A DNA stretch of 64,000 nt from Streptomyces tuirus. Its GTDB lineage: Bacteria; Actinomycetota; Actinomycetes; Streptomycetales; Streptomycetaceae. Below the pieces are notes generated by a model, which saw only the letters and a list, made by a program, of their open reading frames with translations, searched no databases and was not told where the DNA came from. Both the position numbers and the translations under genes were made by a program. Each line of letters begins with the position of its first letter. Position 1 is the stretch's first letter. Positions 1-7,992 of this stretch are shown in pieces. Location: assembly GCF_014701095.1 (NCBI RefSeq), contig NZ_AP023439.1:7118001-7182000 (forward strand), read 5' to 3'.

Positions 1-2
1 TC

Positions 3-950
3 GGAGCCGTCGGCAAACCCATGCTCCGCGTGCACACCGCCGGCTCGGTCGGCGGCTCCACCGCGCTCGTCGCGGCGAACCTCGTCGCGGCCCGCGTCCA
101 CGGCACGGTCCTCACCCTCGCCTTCGAAAAGCAGTCCGAGTCCAACGCCATGTGGGGCCTGTCCCTGCCGATCCCCTTCCAGCAGCCCCTGCTCGCCGGG
201 GCCGGCGGATTCTTCGCACCGCACATCCGCGCCTACATGCGCCGCAGCGGAGCGCCCGAGACGGTCGGCGCCCTCGTCGCCTACAAGGACCGCCGCAACG
301 CGCTCAAGAACCCCTACGCCCACCTGCACGAACACGACATCACCCTGGACAGGGTCATGGCCTCGCCCATGCTGTGGGACCCGGTCCGCTACTCGGAGAC
401 CTGCCCCTCCTCCGACGGCGCCTGCGCCATGATCCTCACCGACCGCGCCGGAGCCGCCCGCGCCCCGCACCCGCCCGCCTGGATGCTCGGCGGCGCGATG
501 CGCAGCGAACCGACCCTCTTCGCAGGCAAGGACTTCGTCTCCCCGCAGGCCGGGCGGGACTGCGCCGCCGACGTCTACCGGCAGGCCGGAATCACCGACC
601 CCCGTCGCGAGATCGACGGCGCGGAGATCTACGTGCCGTTCTCCTGGTACGAGCCCATGTGGCTGGAGAACCTCGGCTTCGCCGGCGAGGGCGAGGGCTG
701 GAAGCTCACCGAGGCGGGCGTGACCGAACTGGACGGGGACCTGCCCGTCAACATGTCGGGCGGCGTGCTGTCCACCAACCCCATCGGCGCCTCCGGCATG
801 ATCCGCTTCGCGGAAGCCGCCCTTCAGGTGCGCGGGCAGGCCGGAGAACACCAGGTGGACGGGGCTCGCAGGGTCCTCGGACACGCCTACGGCGGCGGAT
901 CGCAGTTCTTCTCCATGTGGCTGGTGGGCGACCGGCCCCCGGACTCCTGA
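3..950 (+). CDS. thiolase-like lipid-transfer protein (5' end outside window)
   Basis: C-terminal 316 residues of a thiolase-fold protein of the acetyl-CoA acetyltransferase / SCP-x lipid-transfer type; the reading frame is open to the window edge, so the true start lies upstream. Visible family signatures are HTAGSVGGSTALVAANLV near the start (active-site region of the non-condensing thiolase subfamily), SDGACAMIL in the middle, and the C-terminal NMSGGVLSTNPIGASGM and HAYGGGSQF glycine-rich motifs. Such proteins act in side-chain degradation of steroids or other acyl-CoAs, usually paired with a second thiolase-like or DUF35 OB-fold protein that would lie upstream, outside the window. The family is clear; the substrate is unknown. 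Confidence 0.85.
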   Translation, partial: GAVGKPMLRVHTAGSVGGSTALVAANLVAARVHGTVLTLAFEKQSESNAMWGLSLPIPFQQPLLAGAGGFFAPHIRAYMRRSGAPETVGALVAYKDRRNALKNPYAHLHEHDITLDRVMASPMLWDPVRYSETCPSSDGACAMILTDRAGAARAPHPPAWMLGGAMRSEPTLFAGKDFVSPQAGRDCAADVYRQAGITDPRREIDGAEIYVPFSWYEPMWLENLGFAGEGEGWKLTEAGVTELDGDLPVNMSGGVLSTNPIGASGMIRFAEAALQVRGQAGEHQVDGARRVLGHAYGGGSQFFSMWLVGDRPPDS

Positions 951-1032
951 AAGGTCCGCCTCACGTGCCCTGTTGGCCGTGGGACACGATCGCTAGGCTG
1001 GCCGCGGACGACGAATCGGGAGGAGCACGGAC

Positions 1033-1275
1033 GTGGCCGAGACCACCACCCAGCAGCGCCCGCTCACGGGCTGGGACAAGCCGGAGCTGGACCTCACCAA
1101 CGCACAGTGGCAGTCCAGCAGCCGAGGGCGGGGGGATGTCCAGATCGCCTTCGTGGAAGGCTTCATCGCCATGCGGAACAGTGCCCGCCCCGAGAGCCCT
1201 TCGCTGATCTTCACGCCCGCCGAGTGGGGCGCGTTCGTGTCGGGAGCGCGGGAAGGAGAGTTCGACCTCACCTGA
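1033..1275 (+). CDS. DUF397 domain protein
   Basis: 80-residue protein of the DUF397 family, which is very abundant in Streptomyces and often encoded next to an XRE-type regulator. Diagnostic features are the N-terminal WQSSSRG segment, the central VEGFIAMRNS strand and the C-terminal FTPAEWGAFVSGAREGEFD. It starts at GTG with a strong GGGAGGAG ribosome site 8-12 bases upstream; a TAGGCT -10-like hexamer lies at 994-999. No XRE partner is adjacent here, so it is an orphan copy. The molecular role is unknown; family members have been linked to sporulation and antibiotic control through partner regulators. Confidence 0.85.
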   Translation: MAETTTQQRPLTGWDKPELDLTNAQWQSSSRGRGDVQIAFVEGFIAMRNSARPESPSLIFTPAEWGAFVSGAREGEFDLT

Positions 1276-1438
1276 CGGCGGGGGGCGTTCCGTTCCGGAC
1301 GGCCGGGATCCGACGGCCGATCCGGGGGTGTTCCGCCCGCATTTCCGGACACGCGACCGGAGGCATCTTCCCGGAGCCACCGCCTGAGTCAGGCTGGCCC
1401 CCGGGAGGGGACGGTCGAATCCCGGAGGTGAGGACCCC

Positions 1439-2341
1439 ATGAGCACCCTGCCTGTCGTCGCGGCGGTCGACGGTTCGGACGACAGCCTGCGCGCCCTGGA
1501 GTGGGCCGTCGACGCCGCCCGCCGGCGCGCGGCACCCCTGCGCGTGGCGCACGTACGCCAGTACGCCCACTGGGTGCAGCCCGAGGTGCTCACCGCGGGG
1601 CCCGCGGACTCGCGGGACGACTCCGTCCTCGATCGGGCCCGCGCCCAGCTGGAGGGCCGCCCCGACCTGCCGGACACGCAGTACACGGCGCTATTGGGCG
1701 CGGCCGGTGCGGTGCTGCCCGAGCTGGGGTCCGGCGCCCAGCTGCTGGTGCTCGGCTCCCGGGGCCGCGGCGGCTTCGCCAGCCTGGTGCTCGGCTCGAA
1801 CAGCATGGCCGCCGCCCGCGATGCCGAGTGCCCGGTCGTCGTGGTGCCCCGGCCCGGACGCGAGGTCCATGGCCAGCCAGCGGGCGGCCCTGGCTCCCGC
1901 GTGGTCGTCGGCCTGAAGGTGGACGGCCCCGACGAGGCCACGCTCGAGTTCGCCTTCGCCGAGGCCACCCGGCGTGGTGCCCGGCTCCAGGCGGTCGCCG
2001 CCTATCCGTGGCCCGCGCAGCCCTGGATGATGCCCGGGGAGATGCCCCCGACGATCGTCGACCAGGACGTCATCGAGGACGAGACCCGCGTCCTCGCCGA
2101 CGGCTTCCTCGCCCCGTACCGCGAGCGGCACCCGGATGTCCCGGTCGAGCTGGTCCCCGCGGCGGGCGACGCGGCCGGCCACCTCGTCGCGGCCTCCCGG
2201 GACGCCGACCTCGTCGTGGTCGGCCGGCACCGGCGGCGTCTGCTCTCACCCGTCCGCATGATGGGCTCGGTCACCCACGCCGTGCTGCTGCACGCCGTCG
2301 CCCCCGTCGCCGTGATCCCCCCGTCGCCCGCGCAGGACTGA
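1439..2341 (+). CDS. universal stress protein, tandem UspA domains
   Basis: 300-residue tandem UspA protein. Domain 1 (about 1-140) has the ATP-binding signature GSRGRGGFASLVLGSNS followed by CPVVVVP. Domain 2 (about 155-298) ends in VGRHRRRLLSPVRMMGS and APVAVIP, with a less canonical glycine loop. Streptomyces chromosomes encode many such proteins; in relatives they bind ATP or cAMP and are induced in stationary or hypoxic conditions. The ATG is preceded by GGAGG 8 bases upstream. The gene stands alone between the DUF397 gene and a decayed regulator. The family is certain, the physiological trigger is not. Confidence 0.92.
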   Translation: MSTLPVVAAVDGSDDSLRALEWAVDAARRRAAPLRVAHVRQYAHWVQPEVLTAGPADSRDDSVLDRARAQLEGRPDLPDTQYTALLGAAGAVLPELGSGAQLLVLGSRGRGGFASLVLGSNSMAAARDAECPVVVVPRPGREVHGQPAGGPGSRVVVGLKVDGPDEATLEFAFAEATRRGARLQAVAAYPWPAQPWMMPGEMPPTIVDQDVIEDETRVLADGFLAPYRERHPDVPVELVPAAGDAAGHLVAASRDADLVVVGRHRRRLLSPVRMMGSVTHAVLLHAVAPVAVIPPSPAQD

Positions 2342-2351
2342 CCCGGCCGTC

Positions 2352-2763
2352 ATGGACGCGGTCGGCCCTACCGTCGGCCGCATGCGGGAACCGATCGGCA
2401 GGGACGCCCGGCTCGCCCTGGACCTGGCCCTCACCATCCGCCACGACGGCAACGGCGGCGTCACCGACTGACCGACCCGGCGGGCCTGAACGGGTGGGTC
2501 CGGGCCCGTCCCGCACTCCTGCCGGGCACCGCCACCGATCGGGCCGACGATCACCGCGAGGACTCCGGCATCGGCACGGCACGGCGGTCGGCCGAGGGCG
2601 CCGCGGGTGGGTTCACCGTCGACGCCGCGCAGCTCACCGCCGTCCGCGAGCCGCGGGCCGCCGTCCGCGCGCTCTTCGCCCGGGCCGTCCGCCCCGGCGC
2701 ACCGAGCCCCGCGGACGCGGCCCGCCTCATGCCCGAACACCAGCCCGCCACAGGACGACCATG
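2352..2763 (+). pseudogene. decayed CGNR zinc-finger / ABATE-type regulator (N-terminal remnant)
   Basis: Two consecutive reading frames together resemble the N-terminal half of a CGNR zinc-finger (ABATE-domain) regulator. Frame 1 from ATG 2352 gives REPIGRDARLALDLALTIRH and ends in VTD followed by TGA at 2469-2471. The next frame resumes at once with LTDPAGLNGWVRARPALLPG and later reads REPRAAVRALFARAVRP and SPADAARLMPE, all typical of this family. A small indel at about 2468 would join them. The C-terminal half with the CGNR cysteines is missing. There is no other gene in this roughly 480-base stretch. The assignment is by eye from motif order. Confidence 0.5.
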
Positions 2764-2825
2764 CTGCCCCTCCGGTGCGCCTCCCGCCCCGCACTTCGCA
2801 GGCCGGGCCACGTACCATGGGCGAC

Positions 2826-3323
2826 ATGTCGTTCCTCCGCCGCCGCAGCGCCACCCCCGCCGGGCCCGACTTCGACGTACTGGCCATGGACCCGGGCGAC
2901 TGGCCCGGCAACCTCGGTGCGGGACTGCTGCCCGCGCCCGACGGCACCTGCCAGGGCGTCTTCCTGCGCTACGACCTCTTCGGCGGCCGAGGCCCCGCGA
3001 TGATCATCGGCAATCTGCCGGAGGGCTCGCCGGCCCGCGAGGTCGAAGAGGGCCAGGTCCCCTTCGAGGTGGCCCAGCTGCTGCTGGCGCTGGAGAACGA
3101 CGAGGAGGTCACCGTCGTCAGCACCGAGGACGTACCGGTGATGCAGGGCGACAACCTTCTGATCGTGCGCCGCGTCAAGCTCTCCGAGAGCCGGATCTCC
3201 TGCGTGCAGTTCGACCGCAGTGACAACGTCCTGGTGACCATCGCCGCCTGGGACCGCCCCATCACGGACGACCTCTACGCCCTCCTCAAACCGCTCCCGG
3301 CGGAACTCTTCCAGCAGGGCTGA
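2826..3323 (+). CDS. conserved hypothetical protein
   Basis: 165-residue soluble protein, not recognised beyond being of a kind common in Streptomyces. It has no signal peptide or membrane segment. The sequence alternates acidic and hydrophobic stretches (ENDEEVTVVSTEDVPV, VRRVKLSESRISCVQF), suggesting a compact beta-rich fold. I choose ATG 2826 (MSFLRRR) because composition changes there and the upstream in-frame sequence belongs to the decayed regulator. It ends at a strong bidirectional terminator. Function unknown. Confidence 0.8.
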   Translation: MSFLRRRSATPAGPDFDVLAMDPGDWPGNLGAGLLPAPDGTCQGVFLRYDLFGGRGPAMIIGNLPEGSPAREVEEGQVPFEVAQLLLALENDEEVTVVSTEDVPVMQGDNLLIVRRVKLSESRISCVQFDRSDNVLVTIAAWDRPITDDLYALLKPLPAELFQQG

Positions 3324-3341
3324 GCCGGAACCGGCCACACG

Positions 3342-3386
3342 CGAAAGGGCCGCTGTACACCAGGTCGGTGTCCAGCGGCCCTTTCG
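3342..3386. terminator. bidirectional intrinsic terminator
   Basis: Near-perfect hairpin: CGAAAGGGCCGCTG pairs with CAGCGGCCCTTTCG, and the inner ACACC pairs with GGTGT around a short loop. It lies between the convergent genes ending at 3323 and 3393 and has A/T runs on both flanks (GAAAG / CTTTC), so it can serve both strands. Confidence 0.85.
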
Positions 3387-3392
3387 TCCCCG

Positions 3393-4532
3393 TCAGCGAG
3401 TGCCGACCGCCGCGCGCACGGCGCGCCGGGCCAACTGGCAGTCGTCGTGCAGCCGCCGCAGCAGCAGCCTCTGCTCCTCGCCGGTCGGCGCGGCACCCGG
3501 GTGGGCCGTGCCCGGTGCCGCCGGGGCCGCGTCGTGCATCGAACGCTGCACGGCCGTCTCGTAGGTACGGATCTCACGGGTCAGCACCAGCATCAGGTTC
3601 ACCAGGAAGGCGTCCCTGGACGCCGGCCCCGCCGACTGCGCGATCTGGCTGATCTGACGACGGGCGACCGGTGCGTCCCCGAGCACCGACCACAGCGTCG
3701 CCAGGTCGTAACCCGGCAGGTACCAGCCCGCATGCTCCCAATCCACCAGCACTGGACCGGCCGGTGACAGGAGAATGTTCGACAACAGTGCGTCGCCGTG
3801 GCAGAACTGGCCCATGCCCTGCCGCCCGGCCGCCTGTGCGATGCCGTGCAGCAGCTTCTGCAGGTCGCCCAGGTCCCGGTCGGTGAGCAGGCCCAGCTCG
3901 TGATACCGGGAGATCCGGGCCGCGTAGTCGAGCGGGGCGTCGAACGTGCCCGCCGGCGGCCGCCAGGCGTTCAGCCGGCAGATCGCGCCGAGTGCCGCTC
4001 TGATGTCCGACCGGGGCGGCGCCTCGGCCGGGTGCCGGTGGAGCGCCGCCACCCGGCCGGGCATGCGCTCGATCACCAGTGTGCAGTTGTCCGGGTCCGC
4101 CGCGATCAGTCTCGGCGCCCGCACGGGTGGGCGGTGCCGGACGAACGAGCGGTATGCCGCTATCTCGTGGCGGATCCGCTCGGACCAGGCGGGGGAGTGG
4201 TCCAGTAAACACTTGGCGACAGCCGTACTGCGACCGGTCGTGCCGACCAGGAGCACGGACCGTCCGTTGCGGCGCAGGACCTGCACCGGGGCGAACTCCG
4301 GGCAGATGCGGTGCACGGACGCGATCGCCGTGCGCAGCTGCGCGCCCTGGGGGCCGGACAAGTCGAGTCTCCCGCTGAGCGGTTGGGTACCGAGGACCGC
4401 GCCGCGCCGAGCCCTGCCCGCACCGAGCACGGGGGCCGCCGGCCGCGCGGGGGCGAGGTAGGGGCCGCTGTCCGTGGGACGCGGGTGCAGCGACCGGGGC
4501 GGTGCGGACACGGAGGACGATGCTGCGTACAT
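3393..4532 (-). CDS. aminoglycoside/choline-kinase-like phosphotransferase (APH fold), TTA codon
   Basis: 379-residue protein of the APH/choline kinase superfamily. The catalytic loop CHGDALLSNILL and the metal-binding VDWEHAGWYLPGYDLA are intact, and an upstream VAKCLL supplies the ATP-binding lysine. The N-terminal 60 residues are low-complexity and probably disordered. ATG 4532 is chosen because an AAGGGA site precedes it and the upstream in-frame extension is atypical. Codon 109 is TTA (4206-4208), so translation should depend on the bldA tRNA, suggesting expression during development. It is divergent from the NsdA-like regulator. The substrate is unknown; resistance should not be assumed. 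Confidence 0.85.
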   Translation of the reverse strand: MYAASSSVSAPPRSLHPRPTDSGPYLAPARPAAPVLGAGRARRGAVLGTQPLSGRLDLSGPQGAQLRTAIASVHRICPEFAPVQVLRRNGRSVLLVGTTGRSTAVAKCLLDHSPAWSERIRHEIAAYRSFVRHRPPVRAPRLIAADPDNCTLVIERMPGRVAALHRHPAEAPPRSDIRAALGAICRLNAWRPPAGTFDAPLDYAARISRYHELGLLTDRDLGDLQKLLHGIAQAAGRQGMGQFCHGDALLSNILLSPAGPVLVDWEHAGWYLPGYDLATLWSVLGDAPVARRQISQIAQSAGPASRDAFLVNLMLVLTREIRTYETAVQRSMHDAAPAAPGTAHPGAAPTGEEQRLLLRRLHDDCQLARRAVRAAVGTR

Positions 4533-4764
4533 GGGCGAAACAGATCCCTTCGTGTGCCTGCGACGACAGTGCACCACCCGGCCCGGACGCCCGGGGGAAC
4601 CCTGGGGAGTGCCCCTGGCGACCGGGTCGGGGTGGCGCTTTCCTACCTGACACCGCATGGCCCATGGCACACCATCTGGCGCACCCTGGCGAACCCTGGC
4701 GAATAGTCGCCCGGCAAGTCTCTGCGGGCTACTGTCAACTCAGCCGAGAACCTGGGGGCTTGAC

Positions 4765-6258
4765 GTGAGTGGACAACCCAACACCCGGCTCGCGGACCTG
4801 TTCGGCCTGGCCGGCTGGTCCAAGGGCGAACTTGCGAGGCTGGTCAACCGGCAGGCGGCGGCCATGGGCCATCCCCAGCTGTCGACCGACACCTCCCGGG
4901 TGCGGCGGTGGATCGACACGGGAGAGATCCCGCGCGATCCGGTGCCGCGGGTGCTGGCGGCTCTGTTCACCGAGCGTCTCGGCCGTGTCGTGACCATCGA
5001 GGACCTCGGTCTGGTCCGGCACGGGCGTGCGGGGAAACGGCAGGGCGGCGGGAGCGCCGATGCTCCCGACGGCGTGCCGTGGGCGCCCGAGCGGACGGCT
5101 GCGGTCCTCACCGAATTCACGGGAATGGACCTCATGCTCAACCGACGCGGCTTGGTGGGCGCGGGCGCCGCGCTCGCCGCGGGATCCGCACTCAGCAACG
5201 CCATGTACGACTGGCTGCACTCCGACCCTTCCCTGGCTGCCGACGCCCCCGACCTCGACCACCCCCTGCACGCCGACCCCGCTGGGTTCGACCGTTACGA
5301 GGCCGCCCCCATCGGGTCGCAGGAGATCGAGGAACTGGAGCGCTCGGTCGAGGTGTTCCGCGCCTGGGACGCGGCCCGCGGCGGCGGGCTCCAGCGCAAG
5401 GCCGTGGTGGGCCAGCTCAACGAGGTGGGCGGCATGCTCGCCTACCGCCACCCACCCCACCTCCAGCGGCGCCTGTGGGGCGTCGCCGCCAACCTCGCCG
5501 TCCTCGCGGGCTGGATGTCGCACGACGTCGGTCTGGAGCCCACGGCCCAGAAGTACTTCGTCATCGCCGCGCACGCGGCCAGAGAGGGCGGGGACCGGCC
5601 CCGCGCGGGCGAGGCACTGTCCCGCGCGGCCCGCCAGATGGTGCACCTGGGCCGGCCGGACGACGCCCTGGACCTGATGAAGCTCGCCACCTCCGGCTCC
5701 GGCGACGAGGTGCTGCCCCGCACCCGGGCGATGCTCTACACCATCGAGGCCTGGGCGCAGGCCTCCATGGGCAAGGGCCAGGCGATGCGCCGCACACTCG
5801 GGCGGGCGGAGGACCTGTTCGTCTCCGACAAGGCCGACGTGCCGCCACCGGACTGGATGCAGACCTTCAAGGAGGAGGACCTCTACGGCATGCAGGCCCT
5901 GGCCTACCGCACGCTCGCCGAGTTCGAGCCGGGCGCGGCCGCCCATGCCCAGCACTACGCGGAGAAGGCCCTGGCCCTGCGGATCGACGGCCGGCAGCGG
6001 TCGAAGATCTTCGACTACCTGTCGATGGCGTCGGCCTGCTTCATCGCCGACGACCCCGAACAGGCGGACCGGTACGCGCGGCTGGCCCTGGTGTCGATGG
6101 GCTCCAACTCCTCCCACCGCACCTGGGACCGGCTCCGCCAGATGTACCGGCTCACCGCGGAGTACTCCGGCTACCCGAGGATCCAGGAGCTGAGGGAGGA
6201 GATCAAGCTCGCCCTGCCCAAGCCGAAGGGCAGGGGCGGCAACCGCGCACAGGCCTGA
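4765..6258 (+). CDS. NsdA/NsdB-like TPR regulator
   Basis: 497-residue protein built like the Streptomyces NsdA-type developmental regulators. It has an N-terminal helix-turn-helix-like segment (about 5-75; LADLFGLAGWSKGELARLVN, VRRWIDTGEIP), a short linker, then a hydrophobic RRGLVGAGAALAAG stretch near 125-145, and a C-terminal all-helical TPR-like solenoid (about 200-480). NsdA and NsdB are known negative regulators of sporulation and antibiotic production; this may be a paralogue rather than nsdA itself, since no ammonium transporter lies next to it. Start GTG 4765 has GGGGG 5 bases upstream. It converges on the PP2C gene with only 5 bases between stops. Confidence 0.72.
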   Translation: MSGQPNTRLADLFGLAGWSKGELARLVNRQAAAMGHPQLSTDTSRVRRWIDTGEIPRDPVPRVLAALFTERLGRVVTIEDLGLVRHGRAGKRQGGGSADAPDGVPWAPERTAAVLTEFTGMDLMLNRRGLVGAGAALAAGSALSNAMYDWLHSDPSLAADAPDLDHPLHADPAGFDRYEAAPIGSQEIEELERSVEVFRAWDAARGGGLQRKAVVGQLNEVGGMLAYRHPPHLQRRLWGVAANLAVLAGWMSHDVGLEPTAQKYFVIAAHAAREGGDRPRAGEALSRAARQMVHLGRPDDALDLMKLATSGSGDEVLPRTRAMLYTIEAWAQASMGKGQAMRRTLGRAEDLFVSDKADVPPPDWMQTFKEEDLYGMQALAYRTLAEFEPGAAAHAQHYAEKALALRIDGRQRSKIFDYLSMASACFIADDPEQADRYARLALVSMGSNSSHRTWDRLRQMYRLTAEYSGYPRIQELREEIKLALPKPKGRGGNRAQA

Positions 6259-6263
6259 GATTC

Positions 6264-7664
6264 CTAAGACATGACCCTGGCGACGAGCACACAGGCGTTG
6301 TCCTCGCGCTCGCTCTGACCGAACTCCTCGACCACGGTCCGTACGCAGTCCTCCGCGGTGCGGTTCCCGGCCAGGCGTGGTGCCAGGCCGAGGAGGAGGT
6401 TCGCGGCCGCCGATCCGGTGTGCCCGGGTACCAGCCCGTCGGTGTGCAGGAGCAGCAGGTCGCCCACATGGAGCGGCTCTTCGGCCTGCCCGTAGACGGC
6501 GCCCGAGGTGGCGCCGAGCAGGACGCCGTCCGGTGCGTTCAGCGTGCGCCCCGTTCCGTCGCGGAACAGCAGCGGGGCGGGGTGTCCGGCCTGCGCCCAC
6601 ACCAGGGTGCGGGTGGCGGGCCGGTAGCGGCAGCAGACGGCGCTGCCCAGGGCGGGTTGCACGGTGGCGTCGAGTAACTGGTTCAGCCAGGCCATCAACT
6701 GCCCCGGCCGGGCACCGGCCATGGCCATGCCGCGTACGGCGCCGAGCAGCATGGTCATGTTCGAGGTGACGCCGACCCCCTGGCCGGTGAGATCACCGAC
6801 GCTCAGGAGCGTTTCGCTATCGGTCAGTTCGAGCGCGTCGTACCAGTCGCCGCCGGTCATCGTGTGCGCGGACGCAGGCAGGCGCTGGGACGCGAGGTCG
6901 AGGGCCCCGGTGCCTCGGTGCGGGAGCCGCAGGGAGCCGCGCCACGGCGGCAGCACGGCCTCCTGCAGCTCGACCGCGAGCCGGTGCTCGCTCCGAGCGG
7001 CCTCCTGCCGGTGGCGGAGCGAGTCACGGGTCTCGCTCACCGCCCGCTGGCTGCGGCGCAGTTCGCTGACGTCGCGCAGCACGGCCCACATCGAGGCGGT
7101 GCTGCCGTCGGTGTCGAGCACCGGTTCGCCCATCATGTGCACGGTCCGCACGTCGCCGCCCGGGCGGACGATGCGGAACTCACCGTCGATGGGCCGGGCG
7201 TCGATGAGGCAGTCGGTGACCATCGAGGTCAGTCTGGGCCGGTCCTCGTCCACGACCAGCGACGGCAGTTCGTCGAGGGTGAGCGGGTCTGCGGCCGGAT
7301 CGCGGCCCAGGATCTGGTAGAGCTCCCCGGACCAACTGGCCTCGTCCGTCAGCAGGTTCCACTCGGCGCTGCCGACCCGGCTGAGCAGGGAGCCCGGGGC
7401 GGGGGATTCCGGGGCCGCTGTGGGCAGGGGGCCGTCCCGCAGCTGGGCCAGGTGCTCGTCGAGGTCGCTGAGCTGGTGCAGGGCGAGGTCGTACAGGGCA
7501 CGCTGCCAGCGCTGGCGCGGGTGGTCCGATCCCTCTCCGGCGGCGTCGCGGCGCACCGCGTCCACGTCGCCCTTGAGCCGCCGCGTCTGCGATATGAGCT
7601 CGTCGACCGAGCCCCGTCCGGGCGGCTGGGCGGCTGGACGGTCCGCGGAGAGGTGGGACGGCAT
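6264..7664 (-). CDS. PAS-PP2C (SpoIIE-type) protein phosphatase
   Basis: 466-residue sensor phosphatase. The order is an N-terminal coiled-coil region (about 20-80), a PAS/PAC domain (about 95-202; WSGELYQILGRDP, DGEFRIVRPGGDVRTVH), a helical linker of about 40 residues (SELRRSQRAVSETRDSLRHR), and a PP2C/SpoIIE catalytic domain with GGDWYD (271-276), SVGDLTGQGV, AGHPAPLL and EDNACVLVAR. These enzymes dephosphorylate anti-anti-sigma factors in partner-switching systems. No STAS partner is adjacent; the RsbW-like and sigma genes at 41.7-43.2 kb are possible but unproven partners. Start ATG 7664 has GGAG 7 bases upstream. Confidence 0.9.
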   Translation of the reverse strand: MPSHLSADRPAAQPPGRGSVDELISQTRRLKGDVDAVRRDAAGEGSDHPRQRWQRALYDLALHQLSDLDEHLAQLRDGPLPTAAPESPAPGSLLSRVGSAEWNLLTDEASWSGELYQILGRDPAADPLTLDELPSLVVDEDRPRLTSMVTDCLIDARPIDGEFRIVRPGGDVRTVHMMGEPVLDTDGSTASMWAVLRDVSELRRSQRAVSETRDSLRHRQEAARSEHRLAVELQEAVLPPWRGSLRLPHRGTGALDLASQRLPASAHTMTGGDWYDALELTDSETLLSVGDLTGQGVGVTSNMTMLLGAVRGMAMAGARPGQLMAWLNQLLDATVQPALGSAVCCRYRPATRTLVWAQAGHPAPLLFRDGTGRTLNAPDGVLLGATSGAVYGQAEEPLHVGDLLLLHTDGLVPGHTGSAAANLLLGLAPRLAGNRTAEDCVRTVVEEFGQSEREDNACVLVARVMS

Positions 7665-7992
7665 GACGCACTCCGATGCGGGGACGGTACGACCAAGGCG
7701 GACGGAGGGACCGTTACGACTGTTGCACAGCCCGCGACGCCCTGTAAGGGATTCGGCGACACACGATACGGTGGTGCTTCTGGCATATGCCACAGTCTCG
7801 CGGAGTTACTCCGGGGTAGGCGCGGAGTGCCCCACCCGGGGACCCAAATCGTAGATTACACAGGTCATTTGACGGTCCGTCGGGACGGTGGCGGCGTGCT
7901 GCTCCGGGTGTTCGACGGTCCTGCGTTCGAGCCTGTTGCGCAGGGGGCTCCAGGGCCGTCGCCTGCCACCCGGGGGCCGGCCGGTGCTTCGG
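7665..7992. other. 328-base intergenic region with a 12-base palindrome
   Basis: No coding frame with Streptomyces-like composition is visible. The stretch is presumably the promoter region of the PP2C gene plus the 3' flank of the baeRF3 gene. It contains the perfect palindrome TGGCATATGCCA at 7781-7792 and a relatively AT-rich segment (ATCGTAGATTACACAGGTCA) near 7846-7865, both unusual for the local base composition. Confidence 0.5.

Noticed and set aside
3393..4532. Calling the phosphotransferase an antibiotic-resistance gene
   Set aside because: The APH fold covers choline, homoserine and fructosamine kinases too; no feature points to an antibiotic substrate.
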